Source: DATATV01 sp035551355 (lineage in GTDB: Bacteria; Actinomycetota; Actinomycetes; Mycobacteriales; Pseudonocardiaceae). Taken from it: DNA of 64,000 nucleotides. The notes beneath the pieces are model-generated. The model searched no databases. It saw only the letters and a program-made list of their open reading frames with translations, and was not told where the DNA came from. This document shows, in pieces, positions 9,201 through 16,825 of this stretch (position 1 is its first letter; each line of letters opens with the position of its first letter). The stretch covers positions 1 through 64,000 of the forward strand of contig DASZNF010000053.1 in assembly GCA_035551355.1 (NCBI GenBank), given 5' to 3'. Both the position numbers and the translations under genes were made by a program.

Positions 9201-10100
9201 TTCAACGACCAGCCGTCGATGCACGTGGCCTACATGTACGACTACGTGGGCCAGCCGGCGAAGACCGCCGCACTGGTCCGGGCGGCCGAGGCGCGGTCGT
9301 TCACCGGCAGCGACATCGGGCAGGGCTATCCGGGCGACGAGGACAACGGCTCCATGTCGGCCTTCTACCTGACCAACGCGCTGGGCTTCTATCCCTTGCA
9401 GAGCGGCTCGCCGACGTTCGCGATCGGGTCCCCGCTCTACGACCGGGCCACGATCCACCTGGAGAACGGGCGGACGATGGTGATCACCGCGCACGGCAAC
9501 TCGGCGCGCAATGTCTACGTGCAGTCGATGAGCCTCAACGGGCACCCGGTGAAGCAGACCTGGGTGACCAACGACGACCTCGCCCGCGGCGGCCGGGTCG
9601 ACTTCGTGATGGGGCCGCGCCCCTCGGCCTGGGGCACCGCGCCGCAGGACGCACCGCCGTCGGTGTCAGGCCCGGGTGGGCCGGACCCGCAGCACGACTT
9701 CACCGGACCCGGCCTCGGCACGGTGACGGCCTCCGGCGGCGCAGACGCGAACGCGTTGGTGGACAACACTTCCGCCACCGTGGCCACCCTGCCCGCGAGC
9801 GGCGGCAGCATCGGCTACACGTTCCCGGCGGCGCACGACGTCGAGCAGTACACCGTGACCTCGGGGCCGGCCGCCGGCGCCGATCCGGCGTCGTGGACCC
9901 TGCTCGGTTCGGCCGACGGCGCCCACTGGACCGTGCTCGACCAGCGTCAGGACCAGAGCTTCGCCTGGCGCGGTGAGACCGAGGTGTTCACCCCGGCCCG
10001 GACGAACACGGCCTACCGGTACTTCCGGCTGGACGTCACCGCGCAGCCGGGCGCGCCGAACACGTCGATCGCCGAGATCGAGTTGCTCGGCCACCACTGA
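6243..10100 (+). CDS. Secreted GH92 alpha-mannosidase with two discoidin-like domains
   Basis: A 1285-residue secreted glycosidase. A Sec signal peptide (about residues 1-28, ending near AAPAAAG) is followed by an F5/8 type C-like carbohydrate-binding module (about 75-215), a linker beta-sandwich, the GH92 catalytic region (about 380-1120) and a second discoidin-like module (about 1150-1285) closely similar to the first. GH92 hallmarks include NEGFWDTYRSEW, the EGDGWTYAFSVPEDG segment and the DEDNGSMSAFYLTNALGFYP block. GH92 enzymes are Ca-dependent exo-alpha-mannosidases, commonly 1,2-specific, acting on fungal or glycoprotein mannans. GTG at 6243 has GAGGGAG upstream; GTG 6252 is an alternative. 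Twin LacI-type operators precede it. Confidence 0.9.
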   Translation: MAVVSRRLIPLATAVVVAVAGFAAPAAAGPAPAGSPSFRTSFEPADPQPTWQSTPETGANGEPEVSGVVPGGAGLPDAATPSAVTGTGTEPAGHGPGTAFDHDPATAWQVPAVTGTLTADFPAAITIADYTLTSAADNPAADPRAWTLQGSADGTHWQAVDDQRGQDFTQRGQTRVFTVAHPSAYQHYRLAVTANHGDPVLQLAEIALAPHPTAAPGMTASVGSGPGAGPTITPGQGFTGTHSLHYEGWQTGDRGSATDRLYLLSQPVRRTTRLSYVVFPEFTGNDTTYPSTYLALDLVFTDGTRLSQLPATDQNGVPVTAAGQGAAKTLHTGQWNQVSVDLGAVAAGKTIQRVLLTWAGPGGPAHFSGWIDDIAIADAPAGSCAGQSLTNCVVTTRGTNSSGDYSRGATIPAAALPHGFNFWTPVTDASSTTTIYQYASDNTPAGRPEIQAFSVSHEASPWVQDHQTFQVMPSTSDTPATADRTARELTFSHDNESARPDQYAVTFDNGLNVKMTPTDHAAVFQFRFPAGGDSLIFDNINGNTGITIDPATGVVSGYSDVSGFWGAPRMFVYATFDRPMTGTGPLAGGSGKASYAGFALGADRTLTMRIATSFLGVDQAGHNLELEVGNQTYDQVHATAQRVWNRQLGVITVDGAPEDQLESLYSSLYRLNLYPDELAENTGTAGRPVYQYASPYAPATGTNTPTTTGSAIKTGQPYANEGFWDTYRSEWSLDSLLYPTLTGKMIDGFVQQYRDSGWVGQWTSPGYLGFSGTSSDVAIADAYLRGVTDFDVADAYEAATRDAMSPSSGLNGRPDVQQTTFLGYTPSDTGSSASASLEDWIADYGIAQMSLKLYQTSKPNDPKRQEYLANYHYFLDRSTNYANLFDPQTGFFQPKTATGQWAEAAGAYDPLNWNATDYTEGDGWTYAFSVPEDGAGLAALYGGRAGLDNKLDQFFSTRETAQYGGAFGGAYHEMFESRDDQFGQWAFNDQPSMHVAYMYDYVGQPAKTAALVRAAEARSFTGSDIGQGYPGDEDNGSMSAFYLTNALGFYPLQSGSPTFAIGSPLYDRATIHLENGRTMVITAHGNSARNVYVQSMSLNGHPVKQTWVTNDDLARGGRVDFVMGPRPSAWGTAPQDAPPSVSGPGGPDPQHDFTGPGLGTVTASGGADANALVDNTSATVATLPASGGSIGYTFPAAHDVEQYTVTSGPAAGADPASWTLLGSADGAHWTVLDQRQDQSFAWRGETEVFTPARTNTAYRYFRLDVTAQPGAPNTSIAEIELLGHH

Positions 10101-10170
10101 TCACGGCCGAGAAGTGATCCCCTGGCCTGGGAAATGTTTCCCGGCGGCCCGGAATGGATATGTTCCGGAG

Positions 10171-11391
10171 GTGGACGGGTGGCGCTGCGCGGACGACAGC
10201 CTGATCGGCGGTCGTTACCAGGTGGGAGCGCTGGTCGGCAGTGGCGCGGTGGCGCACGTCTACCGGGCGCTGGACGTGCTGATGGACCGGCCGGTCGCGA
10301 TCAAGATCTTCCGCATCGACCCGGATCCGGTGACCCACGGCCGATTCCGGCACGAGGCGGCCGCGCTGTCCCGCCTGTCCCACCCCGGCCTGGTCTCCGT
10401 ACTCGACGCCGGGGTGCACGAGGAACGTCCGTACCTGGTGCTGCGGCTGATCGACCACGACACGCTGGGCAACCGGCTGGCGCGGTACGGCCCGCTGACG
10501 CCGGCGGACACCGCCGAACTCGGCGCGGGCCTGGCCGCCGCCGTGGCCCACGTGCACCTGCACCGAATCGTGCATCGCGACATCAAACCGGCGAACATCC
10601 TGCTGGACCATGAGCAGGTGCCCTACCTGGCCGACTTCGGCGTCGCGCTGTTGTCCGACCGCACCCGGCTGACCGCCAGCAACGAGATGATCGGCACCGC
10701 CGCCTACCTCGCCCCGGAACAGGTGCTCGGCGAGCCGATCACCCCGGCCATCGACGTCTACGCGCTCGGCCTTGTGTTGCTGGAATGCCTGACCGGCCAC
10801 CTGGAGTACGGCGGCGGGGCCCCGGTGGAGGCGGCCATCGCCCGGCTGCACCGCCAGCCCGCGGTGCCGGTGTCCACCCCGGGCCCGCTGGCCGAGCTGC
10901 TGGGCGCGATGACCGCCCGCGACCCGGCCGACCGGCCCACCGCCGCCGACTGCGCACACCGGCTGGCCAACCTGGCCCCGGCCCGACCGGTGGTGCTGAC
11001 CGCGACCGTGCCAGCCGCGGCTACCACCCGCCCGGTCGCCCGGATCTTCCGGGGCAGACGGATCGTGGTGGCCGGACTGGGCGCGGTCGCGGTGCTGTGC
11101 GCGGTGATCACCAGCCTTGCCTCCACCACCAGCACCCCCGGCTCCCCCACCGTCGCCCAGCTGCCGACCCACTCCGCGCCGCCGGCCACCACGAGCTCGT
11201 CCAGCACCGCGCCGGTGGTCCGGGCCACCGCGGTGCAGGCCCCCGCTCCGACCGAGCCGGAACACGGCAAGGACACGGGGAATCCCGCCCCGGCCGGACC
11301 GGGACCCACGCCGGGCAACGGAAACGGCAATGGCAACGGCAACGGCCCCAGTGGCAACAGCGGCAACGGAAACGGCCACGGCAAGCCCTGA
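10171..11391 (+). CDS. Membrane Ser/Thr protein kinase (PknB-like)
   Basis: About 406 residues. A complete eukaryote-type kinase domain (about 8-270) carries the glycine loop GALVGSGAVAHV, the VAIKIF lysine, the catalytic loop HRDIKPANI, DFG (LADFGVA) and the APE-like LAPEQVL. One TM helix (about 295-315) follows, then an extracytoplasmic tail rich in Thr/Ser/Pro that ends in Gly-Asn repeats. There are no PASTA domains. GTG at 10171 is placed by homology of the LIGGRYQV start; GGAG directly abuts it, so GTG 10114 is a real alternative. Targets are unknown. The gene stands alone between GH92 and a YihY-like gene. Confidence 0.88.
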   Translation: MDGWRCADDSLIGGRYQVGALVGSGAVAHVYRALDVLMDRPVAIKIFRIDPDPVTHGRFRHEAAALSRLSHPGLVSVLDAGVHEERPYLVLRLIDHDTLGNRLARYGPLTPADTAELGAGLAAAVAHVHLHRIVHRDIKPANILLDHEQVPYLADFGVALLSDRTRLTASNEMIGTAAYLAPEQVLGEPITPAIDVYALGLVLLECLTGHLEYGGGAPVEAAIARLHRQPAVPVSTPGPLAELLGAMTARDPADRPTAADCAHRLANLAPARPVVLTATVPAAATTRPVARIFRGRRIVVAGLGAVAVLCAVITSLASTTSTPGSPTVAQLPTHSAPPATTSSSSTAPVVRATAVQAPAPTEPEHGKDTGNPAPAGPGPTPGNGNGNGNGNGPSGNSGNGNGHGKP

Positions 11392-11494
11392 GCCGCGGCT
11401 TGACGACCGGCCGAAGGTGATCTCCCTCGACCGGAGGTGAGTGATCCGCCATCCGGGGGTACCCCTAGTGTGACGTCCCGATGAGGGACAGGGG

Positions 11495-12670
11495 GTGAGC
11501 CGGATGTTCGCCTGGCTGGACGGCTTCCAGCGGCGCCGCCGCTGGGCGGCGATGACGGTCGCCGTGCTCTACAAGTTCGTCGACGACCAGGGCTACTACC
11601 TGGCGGCCCTGTTGAGCTACTACGGTTTCCTGTCCCTGTTCCCGCTGTTGTTGTTGCTGGTCACCGGGCTTGGCTTTCTGCTGCAGAGCAATGCCGCGCT
11701 GCAACAGGAGATCGTGCACTCCACGGTCACCGAGTTCCCGGTCATCGGGCAGCAGATCATCACCAACGTGCACACCCTGCACGGCAGCGTGGCCGCGGTG
11801 GTGATCGGCGGGGTGATCAGCGTGTTCGGCGGCCTGAGCGTGGCCAACGTCGGGCAGACCGTGATGAACAAGCTCTGGGCGGTGCCCCGGGTGCGCAGGC
11901 CCAACCCGCTGGTCATGTACCTGCGCAGCGTGCTGTTGCTGCTCACCCTGGGGATCGGCGTGCTGCTGACCACCGCGCTGTCCTGGCTGACCACCGCGGC
12001 CACCGGGATGGTGCCCTCGATGATCGACGTGCCGGCCCGGATCGGCGCGGTCGCGGCCGGGGTGGCGCTGAACATGGGGCTGTTCCTGCTCGGCTTCCGG
12101 GTGCTCACCGCGCGCCGGGTCACCATGAAACAGCTGCGCGCGGGTGCGCTGGCCGCGGCGGTGGCGTGGCAGGCACTACAGGAGGCAGGCACCTACCTGG
12201 TCGGCCACGAGTTGCGCGGCACCAGCGCCAGCTACGGGCTGTTCGGCATCGTGCTGGGCCTGATGGCCTGGCTGTACCTCGGCTCGCTGATCGTGGTGAT
12301 CTGCGCCGAGATCAATCCGGTGCGGGCCAACCACTTGTGGCCACGCAGTCTGCTGGTTCCCTTTGACGCCAAGGCACCGCTCACCCGGGCCGACGAACGG
12401 GCCTACGCCTCCTACGCCACCACCGAACAACTCGCGGACGGCGAACGGATCGCGGTGCGATTCCGGCGGCCGGACCCGGAATCCGAAAAATCGAATTCCA
12501 CGGAAATCGAGGAGCAGAAAACCGAAGCGGCGGAGAAAGCCGATCAGAAACTGGCCGATGAACCACGGAAAACCGGTGCCGGGCCGGAAGCTGTTGTGCC
12601 GCAACAACAGTCCGGCCCGGCACCGGGCGAGGCCCGCGGCGACGCCGGCAGTCTGCCCGGCGTGCGCTGA
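11495..12670 (+). CDS. YihY/BrkB-family integral membrane protein
   Basis: A 391-residue protein with the YihY/virulence factor BrkB fold: about six TM helices between residues 35 and 270, starting with the conserved GYYLAALLSYYGFLSLFP stretch and closing with YGLFGIVLGLMAWLYLGSLIVVICAEIN. The charged C-terminal tail (about 300-391, rich in Glu/Lys/Pro) is cytoplasmic. The molecular role of the family is unsettled; it is often misannotated as ribonuclease BN, which it is not. GTG start at 11495. No operon partner is obvious. Confidence 0.88.
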   Translation: MSRMFAWLDGFQRRRRWAAMTVAVLYKFVDDQGYYLAALLSYYGFLSLFPLLLLLVTGLGFLLQSNAALQQEIVHSTVTEFPVIGQQIITNVHTLHGSVAAVVIGGVISVFGGLSVANVGQTVMNKLWAVPRVRRPNPLVMYLRSVLLLLTLGIGVLLTTALSWLTTAATGMVPSMIDVPARIGAVAAGVALNMGLFLLGFRVLTARRVTMKQLRAGALAAAVAWQALQEAGTYLVGHELRGTSASYGLFGIVLGLMAWLYLGSLIVVICAEINPVRANHLWPRSLLVPFDAKAPLTRADERAYASYATTEQLADGERIAVRFRRPDPESEKSNSTEIEEQKTEAAEKADQKLADEPRKTGAGPEAVVPQQQSGPAPGEARGDAGSLPGVR

Positions 12671-12710
12671 TCCGCCTCGCTCGCGGCGATGGGACCCTGA
12701 GTTTGCCCTC

Positions 12711-12968
12711 TCAGGCGGCGAGCGCCGTGCGCCCGGCGGGGGTTACCACTACCCGTCGGTAGGCCGGACCGCGCTGGGGCACGACCGAAATCAGGCCGCG
12801 ATAAACCAGCTGGTCCAACACCTCCGTCTCAGCAGGCGACACCAGACCCGCCTCCATCCCATCGCTGCCACACCACCGGTATCCGGCCGGCCCTCCCCAA
12901 AGGCCGGTGTGAAACAGCAGTCTTCCTTGGGCTGCGTAGGTCAGTAAGCGACCACGCTGCTCGACCAT
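12711..12968 (-). CDS. Small hypothetical protein, winged-helix-like C-terminus
   Basis: An 85-residue protein. The ATG at 12968 has GGGAGGT about 5 bp upstream, which decides the start over longer in-frame options. The C-terminal half (ETEVLDQLVYRGLISVVPQRG then RRVVVTPAGRTAL) reads like the helix-wing end of a MarR/PadR-type domain, and three aromatic/Cys-rich turns lie near YRWCGSD. No assigned function. It is divergent from the dinB-like gene and shares its 5' intergenic region, so it could be co-regulated with it. Confidence 0.6.
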   Translation of the reverse strand: MVEQRGRLLTYAAQGRLLFHTGLWGGPAGYRWCGSDGMEAGLVSPAETEVLDQLVYRGLISVVPQRGPAYRRVVVTPAGRTALAA

Positions 12969-13042
12969 CTCGCACCTCCCGAAATTCCCCTCAGGTGCCA
13001 ACTGTGCCGTACGCCCTCCACGCAGACATCGGTTGAACGACG

Positions 13043-13056
13043 TACGTAGGTACGTA
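13043..13056 (+). repeat. Doubled TACGTA palindrome in the dinB divergent promoter region
   Basis: TACGTA, GG, TACGTA: two copies of an AT-leaning 6-bp palindrome in very GC-rich DNA, between the divergent starts at 12968 and 13115. No actinobacterial LexA box (GAAC-N4-GTTC) was seen there. Possibly an operator; the binding protein is unknown. Confidence 0.35.
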
Positions 13057-13114
13057 ACGCGACCCCGAATAGTTCGCGGGGACATGCGTACCTCCACGGG
13101 TGATACTGGATTTC

Positions 13115-14149
13115 GTGTCAGCCGACAACTGGGTTTTGCACGTCGATCTCGACCAGTTCATCGCCGCGGTCGAGGTGGCGCGGCACCCGGAGCTGCGCGG
13201 ACGCCCGGTCGTGGTGGGCGGCAACGGTGATCCCACCGAGCGAGCGGTGGTCGCGACCGCTTCCTACGAGGCTCGGGAATTCGGCATCCGGTCCGGAATG
13301 CCGTTGCGTACCGCCGCGAAACGCTGTCCGGACGCGGTGTTCCTGGCCTCCGACGCACCGGCCTACGAGGAGGTGTCCGAGCGGGTGATGGCCGTGCTGC
13401 GCACCCTGCCGGTGGTGGTGGAGGTGATCGGCTGGGACGAGGCGTTCCTGGGCGCGCGGACCGACGACCCGCAGGCGCTGGCCGAGCGGGTGCGCGAAAC
13501 CGTGGCCGCCGCGACCGGGTTGTCCTGCTCGGTGGGCATCGGCGACAACAAGCTGCGCGCGAAACTGGCCACCGGATTCGGCAAACCGGCCGGGATCTAC
13601 CGGCTGACCCGGGACAACTGGGTCGCGGTGATGGCCGGGCTGCCGACCGACGCGTTGTGGGGCATCGGCGCGCGCACGGCGAAGAAACTGGCCGAGGCCG
13701 GCTTGGCCACGGTCGCCGACCTGGCCCGGGCCGACCCGGCGACGCTGGCCCAGCGGTTCGGGCCGAACCTGGGGCCGTGGTACCGGAATCTGGCGCTGGG
13801 CGCGGGCGACCCGACCGTCTCCGCGACCCCGTACGTGCCCCGTTCCCGGGGCCGGGAGACCACGTTCCAGCACAACCTCACCGATCCGGCCGAGGTCCGG
13901 GACTCGGTGGCCGCGCTGGCCGAGCGGGTGGCCGCGGACGTGGTGGCCGAGGGCAGGCCGGCGGCCCGGGTCGGGGTCAAGGTGCGCTACGCCCCGTTCA
14001 TCACCCAGTCGCACAGCCTGACCCTGCCCGAGCCGACCAGCGACGCCGCCGGCATCCGCGCCGCCGCCCTGCAGTTGCTGGACCGGTTCGACACCGGCCG
14101 GCCGATCCGCCTGCTCGGGGTGCGCGCCGAGTTCCCGGTCGAGCAGTGA
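13115..14149 (+). CDS. dinB: Y-family DNA polymerase IV, DinB2-like with non-aromatic steric gate
   Basis: A 344-residue translesion polymerase. It carries the Y-family catalytic motifs HVDLDQF (Asp11, Asp13) and GWDEAFLG, the SVGIGDNKLRAK finger and the helix-hairpin-helix ALWGIGARTAKKLAEAG. The little-finger domain occupies about 235-340. The position that is Phe13 in E. coli DinB (steric gate) is Ile16 here, within DLDQFIAAVE. Mycobacterium smegmatis DinB2, which starts WVLHVDLDQFL, has Leu there and uses ribonucleotides readily. I saw no beta-clamp motif at the C-terminus. GTG 13115 was chosen over 13100 by alignment to DinB2. It faces a Prim-PolC/LigC operon. Confidence 0.88.
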   Translation: MSADNWVLHVDLDQFIAAVEVARHPELRGRPVVVGGNGDPTERAVVATASYEAREFGIRSGMPLRTAAKRCPDAVFLASDAPAYEEVSERVMAVLRTLPVVVEVIGWDEAFLGARTDDPQALAERVRETVAAATGLSCSVGIGDNKLRAKLATGFGKPAGIYRLTRDNWVAVMAGLPTDALWGIGARTAKKLAEAGLATVADLARADPATLAQRFGPNLGPWYRNLALGAGDPTVSATPYVPRSRGRETTFQHNLTDPAEVRDSVAALAERVAADVVAEGRPAARVGVKVRYAPFITQSHSLTLPEPTSDAAGIRAAALQLLDRFDTGRPIRLLGVRAEFPVEQ

Positions 14150-14226
14150 CGACGCCAGCCACTCTTATGGCTGATTTTCCCGGCCTCCCCCGCGCCTGCC
14201 CGGGCAACTGGTGGTCCACTCAGGAC

Positions 14227-14658
14227 ATGAGCAGAACCTCGTCGCGGCTCGTCACCGCCGCGCTCGTACTCATCCTGGGCTGCCTGACCCTCTCGGCCGT
14301 CTCGGCGGACGCCAGCCCACTCGGCAAGCACCACGTCAAACTCTCGGCCGGGCCGGTCAAGTCCCGGGTGCACAAAGGGGACCAGGTCCGGATCCATGGC
14401 CACATGGCCAGCGCGCCGGACACCACCGGGCGGGCCCTGATGGCCGCCACGGACACCTCGGCCACCCTCTACCTGCAGGAAGAGACCCAGGCCGGGGTCT
14501 GGGTGAACCTGGCCGACACCAACTGCCGACCGGACAACGACTTCGACATCGGCTTGCGGCTCAACGTGTCGGCCACCCTGAGCCTGCGGGTCTTCGCCCC
14601 GGAGACGGCCCTCTACGCGTCGGCCACGTCCTCGGTGTTCGCCCTGGTCGTGCTCTGA
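14227..14658 (+). CDS. Small secreted protein of unknown function
   Basis: A 143-residue protein with a clear Sec signal peptide (about 1-33: positive SRTSSR, hydrophobic LVLILGCLTLSAV, cleavage near ADA). The mature part looks all-beta, with alternating hydrophobics (ATLYLQEETQAGVWVNL and LNVSATLSLRVF). It resembles small immunoglobulin-like exported domains and has a single mature Cys. No family is recognised. Its last 46 bp overlap the 3' end of the convergent polymerase gene, which supports short, tightly packed coding. No terminator is visible between them. Confidence 0.6.
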   Translation: MSRTSSRLVTAALVLILGCLTLSAVSADASPLGKHHVKLSAGPVKSRVHKGDQVRIHGHMASAPDTTGRALMAATDTSATLYLQEETQAGVWVNLADTNCRPDNDFDIGLRLNVSATLSLRVFAPETALYASATSSVFALVVL

Positions 14659-15665
14659 TCGTCGACCTGCTTGGCCCGGCTGGGCGCGACGCGCGGGGGT
14701 TCGTTGGGCTGCTTGGGATACACCGGCGGCCAGGGCGCGTCCATCAGCCCGCGGTCCATGTCCCGCTTCGACATCTCCAGCAGCGGTTCGATGGTCTGCG
14801 GCTCGGTCGCCTTGGCCGCCCACGGATCGCCCTGCGCCACCCGGCCGGGCACGGTTTCCAACGTCAGCGATTCAGGTTCGACCGATTCCAGTTCGGCCCA
14901 GGCGATCGGCGTGGACACCTGCCCGCCCACCCGCGGTCGCACGCACCACGCGCCGAACACGGTCTTGTGCGGCGCGTTCTGGTTGAAGTCGACGAAAACG
15001 CGCGCCCCGCGTTCTTCCTTCCACCACTGGGCGGTGATCAGGTCCGGATGTCTGCGCTCCAGCGCCCGGGCCAGGGCGACCGCGGCGGCCCGCACCTGGT
15101 AGGCGTCCCAGCGGGCGTGCAGGCCGACGTAGATGTGCAGGCCGCGCGAGCCGGAGGTCTTCAGGTGGGCCTGGATGCCGTGCTCGGCCAGGAAATCCCG
15201 GACCAGTCCGGCCGCCTCGCGCACCTGCGGGAAACCGATGCCGGGCGAGGGGTCCAGGTCGACCCGCAGCTCGTCCACGATCTCCGGGTCACTCGCGCGC
15301 ACCGGCCACACGTGGAACCCGATGCAGCCCAGGTTCACCGCCCACACCACGTGGGCCAGATCGGCGGCGACCAGCGCGTCGCTGGTGGTGCCGTTGGGCG
15401 TGGACAGTTCGACCGTGTGCAGCCAGGTTGGCGCGGATTTGGGCACCCGCTTCTGGAAGAACGACTTGCCGCCGGCCCCGCCCGGATAACGCTCCATCAG
15501 CAGCGGCCGCCCGCCCAGCGCGGCCATGAGCGGCTCGGACACCGATTGGTAGTAGCGCACCAGGTCCAGTTTGGTCAGTCCGCTCTTGGTGAAGAACACC
15601 TTGTCCGGATGGGAAATCGTCACTTGCGTGCCGTCCACGTCGAGCGTGCGCGACTCGTCGGTCAT
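14613..15665 (-). CDS. Archaeo-eukaryotic primase-type polymerase (Prim-PolC / LigD-Pol-like)
   Basis: A 350-residue stand-alone AEP polymerase of the LigD-Pol family. Catalytic acids are visible as VDLD (Asp136, Asp138) and FVDFNQN (Asp226); the nucleotide-binding KTSGSRGLH motif holds His177. There is no phosphoesterase or ligase domain. It overlaps the upstream ligase gene by 4 bp (ATGA), so the two are translationally coupled. This is the arrangement of mycobacterial LigC and Prim-PolC, reported to act in base excision repair by filling short gaps, preferentially with ribonucleotides, before sealing. Function here is inferred from that precedent. Confidence 0.87.
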   Translation of the reverse strand: MTDESRTLDVDGTQVTISHPDKVFFTKSGLTKLDLVRYYQSVSEPLMAALGGRPLLMERYPGGAGGKSFFQKRVPKSAPTWLHTVELSTPNGTTSDALVAADLAHVVWAVNLGCIGFHVWPVRASDPEIVDELRVDLDPSPGIGFPQVREAAGLVRDFLAEHGIQAHLKTSGSRGLHIYVGLHARWDAYQVRAAAVALARALERRHPDLITAQWWKEERGARVFVDFNQNAPHKTVFGAWCVRPRVGGQVSTPIAWAELESVEPESLTLETVPGRVAQGDPWAAKATEPQTIEPLLEMSKRDMDRGLMDAPWPPVYPKQPNEPPRVAPSRAKQVDDQSTTRANTEDVADA

Positions 15666-16741
15666 GCCTTCGCCTCCGTGCCGAACAGGGTGGCCAGTTC
15701 GGCCGGTGGGACCTCGTCCAATTGGGCGTAGCGGCAGGAGTCGGGTTCGCGGTCGGGGCGGAACCTGGACAGCCGGGCGGTATGCCGGAACCGGCCGCTC
15801 TGCAGGTGTTCGTAGCGCACCTCGGCCACCCGCTCGACCCGCAACGGCTCCCAGGACAGGTTCTTGCCCGCGTTCCACCGGCTGATCGCGCCGGGCATCC
15901 GGCCGCCCGCCTCGGCCTGCGCGTCGGCCCAGGCCCGCCACGGGTGCCCGGCCAGGGCGTTCTCGCGGAGCGGAGCCAGATCCTCGACGAGTTGGGTGCG
16001 CAGTTTGGCGGCGAAGCTGCTGGCCACCCCGACATGGTGCAGCACGCCCTCGTCGTCGTACAGGCCCAGCAGCAGCGAGCCGACCCCGACACCGTCCTTG
16101 TGCCAGCGGAAGCCGGCCACCACGCAGTCCGCGGTGCGCTCGTGCTTGACCTTCCACATCACCCGTTTGTCCTGCTGGTAGGGCAGATCAACGGGTTTGG
16201 CCATCACACCGTCGAATCCGGCGCCCTCGAACCGGGTGAACCAGTCCTGCGCCACGTCCGGATCGTCGGTGAGCGGAGTCAGGTGCACCCGGCCGAAGTC
16301 TCCGGAGAGCAGCTTCTCCAGTTCCCGGCGGCGGGTGGCGAAGGACTCCCCGGTCAGGTCGCGATCCTCCAGGGCCAGCAGGTCGAAGGCGACGAAACTG
16401 GCCGGGGTCTCGGCGGCCAGTTTGCGCACCCGGGAGGCGGCCGGGTGCAGCCGCAGTTGCAGGGTGTCGAAGTCCAGGCCGGCGCCGGTGACCACGACGA
16501 TCTCGCCGTCCACCACGCAGCGCGGCGGCAACGCCTCCCGCAACAACTCGACAAGCTCGGGAAAGTACCTGGTCAGCGGCCGGTCGTTGCGCGAGCCGAG
16601 TTCCACGTCCGCGCCGTCGCGGAACACCACACACCGGAAGCCGTCCCACTTCGGCTCGTAGCTCAGCCCGGGCGCGCGGGGCACCTCGTGCACGGCCTTG
16701 GCCAGCATGGGACGGACCGGTGGCATCACGGGTAGGTCCAC
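15662..16741 (-). CDS. ligC: ATP-dependent DNA ligase, LigC-type
   Basis: A 359-residue ATP-dependent ligase. The adenylation lysine lies in YEPKWDGFR (Lys31, motif I). Motif III/IIIa region (VVDGEIVV, FVAFDLLAL), motif IV (FDGVMAKP) and motif V (MWKVKHERTADCVV) follow, then an OB-fold domain to the C-terminus (RPDREPDSCRYAQLDEVPP). There is no DNA-binding N-terminal domain, as expected for LigC/LigD ligase modules that rely on partners. It heads a two-gene unit with a Prim-PolC-like polymerase, and no Ku gene is in the window. Nick sealing in base excision repair or backup end joining is the likely role. Confidence 0.9.
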   Translation of the reverse strand: MDLPVMPPVRPMLAKAVHEVPRAPGLSYEPKWDGFRCVVFRDGADVELGSRNDRPLTRYFPELVELLREALPPRCVVDGEIVVVTGAGLDFDTLQLRLHPAASRVRKLAAETPASFVAFDLLALEDRDLTGESFATRRRELEKLLSGDFGRVHLTPLTDDPDVAQDWFTRFEGAGFDGVMAKPVDLPYQQDKRVMWKVKHERTADCVVAGFRWHKDGVGVGSLLLGLYDDEGVLHHVGVASSFAAKLRTQLVEDLAPLRENALAGHPWRAWADAQAEAGGRMPGAISRWNAGKNLSWEPLRVERVAEVRYEHLQSGRFRHTARLSRFRPDREPDSCRYAQLDEVPPAELATLFGTEAKA

Positions 16742-16783
16742 GAGCCGACTCTAGGACGCGACACCGACGGACACCCGGTGAAA

Positions 16784-16813
16784 GGGCAGGTCACCACCGG
16801 AGGCGACCTGCCC
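16784..16813 (-). terminator. Rho-independent-like terminator of the QueA operon
   Basis: Perfect 9-bp stem GGGCAGGTC / GACCTGCCC with a 12-nt loop. Read on the minus strand it is followed by TTTC, 13 bp past the queA stop codon. It isolates the SDR-VOC-queA unit from the LigC operon downstream. Confidence 0.7.
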
Positions 16814-16825
16814 GATCACCGATGG

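Noticed and set aside
10129..10142. GGGAAATGTTTCCC palindrome between GH92 and the Ser/Thr kinase gene
   Set aside because: Short, lies 28 bp before an uncertain start codon, and no partner regulator is evident; could be chance.
11290..11391. Gly-Asn repeat at the end of the Ser/Thr kinase as a possible prion-like domain
   Set aside because: Only about 25 residues and Gly-rich rather than Gln/Asn-dominated; more likely a flexible extracytoplasmic tail.
13066..13084. CCCCGAA...TTCGCGGGG imperfect inverted repeat upstream of dinB as a LexA box
   Set aside because: The arms do not align without gaps and the actinobacterial GAAC-N4-GTTC core is absent.
14211..15731. Plus-strand frame through the Prim-PolC gene
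   Set aside because: It is a shadow of the coupled LigC/Prim-PolC genes and has no domain.
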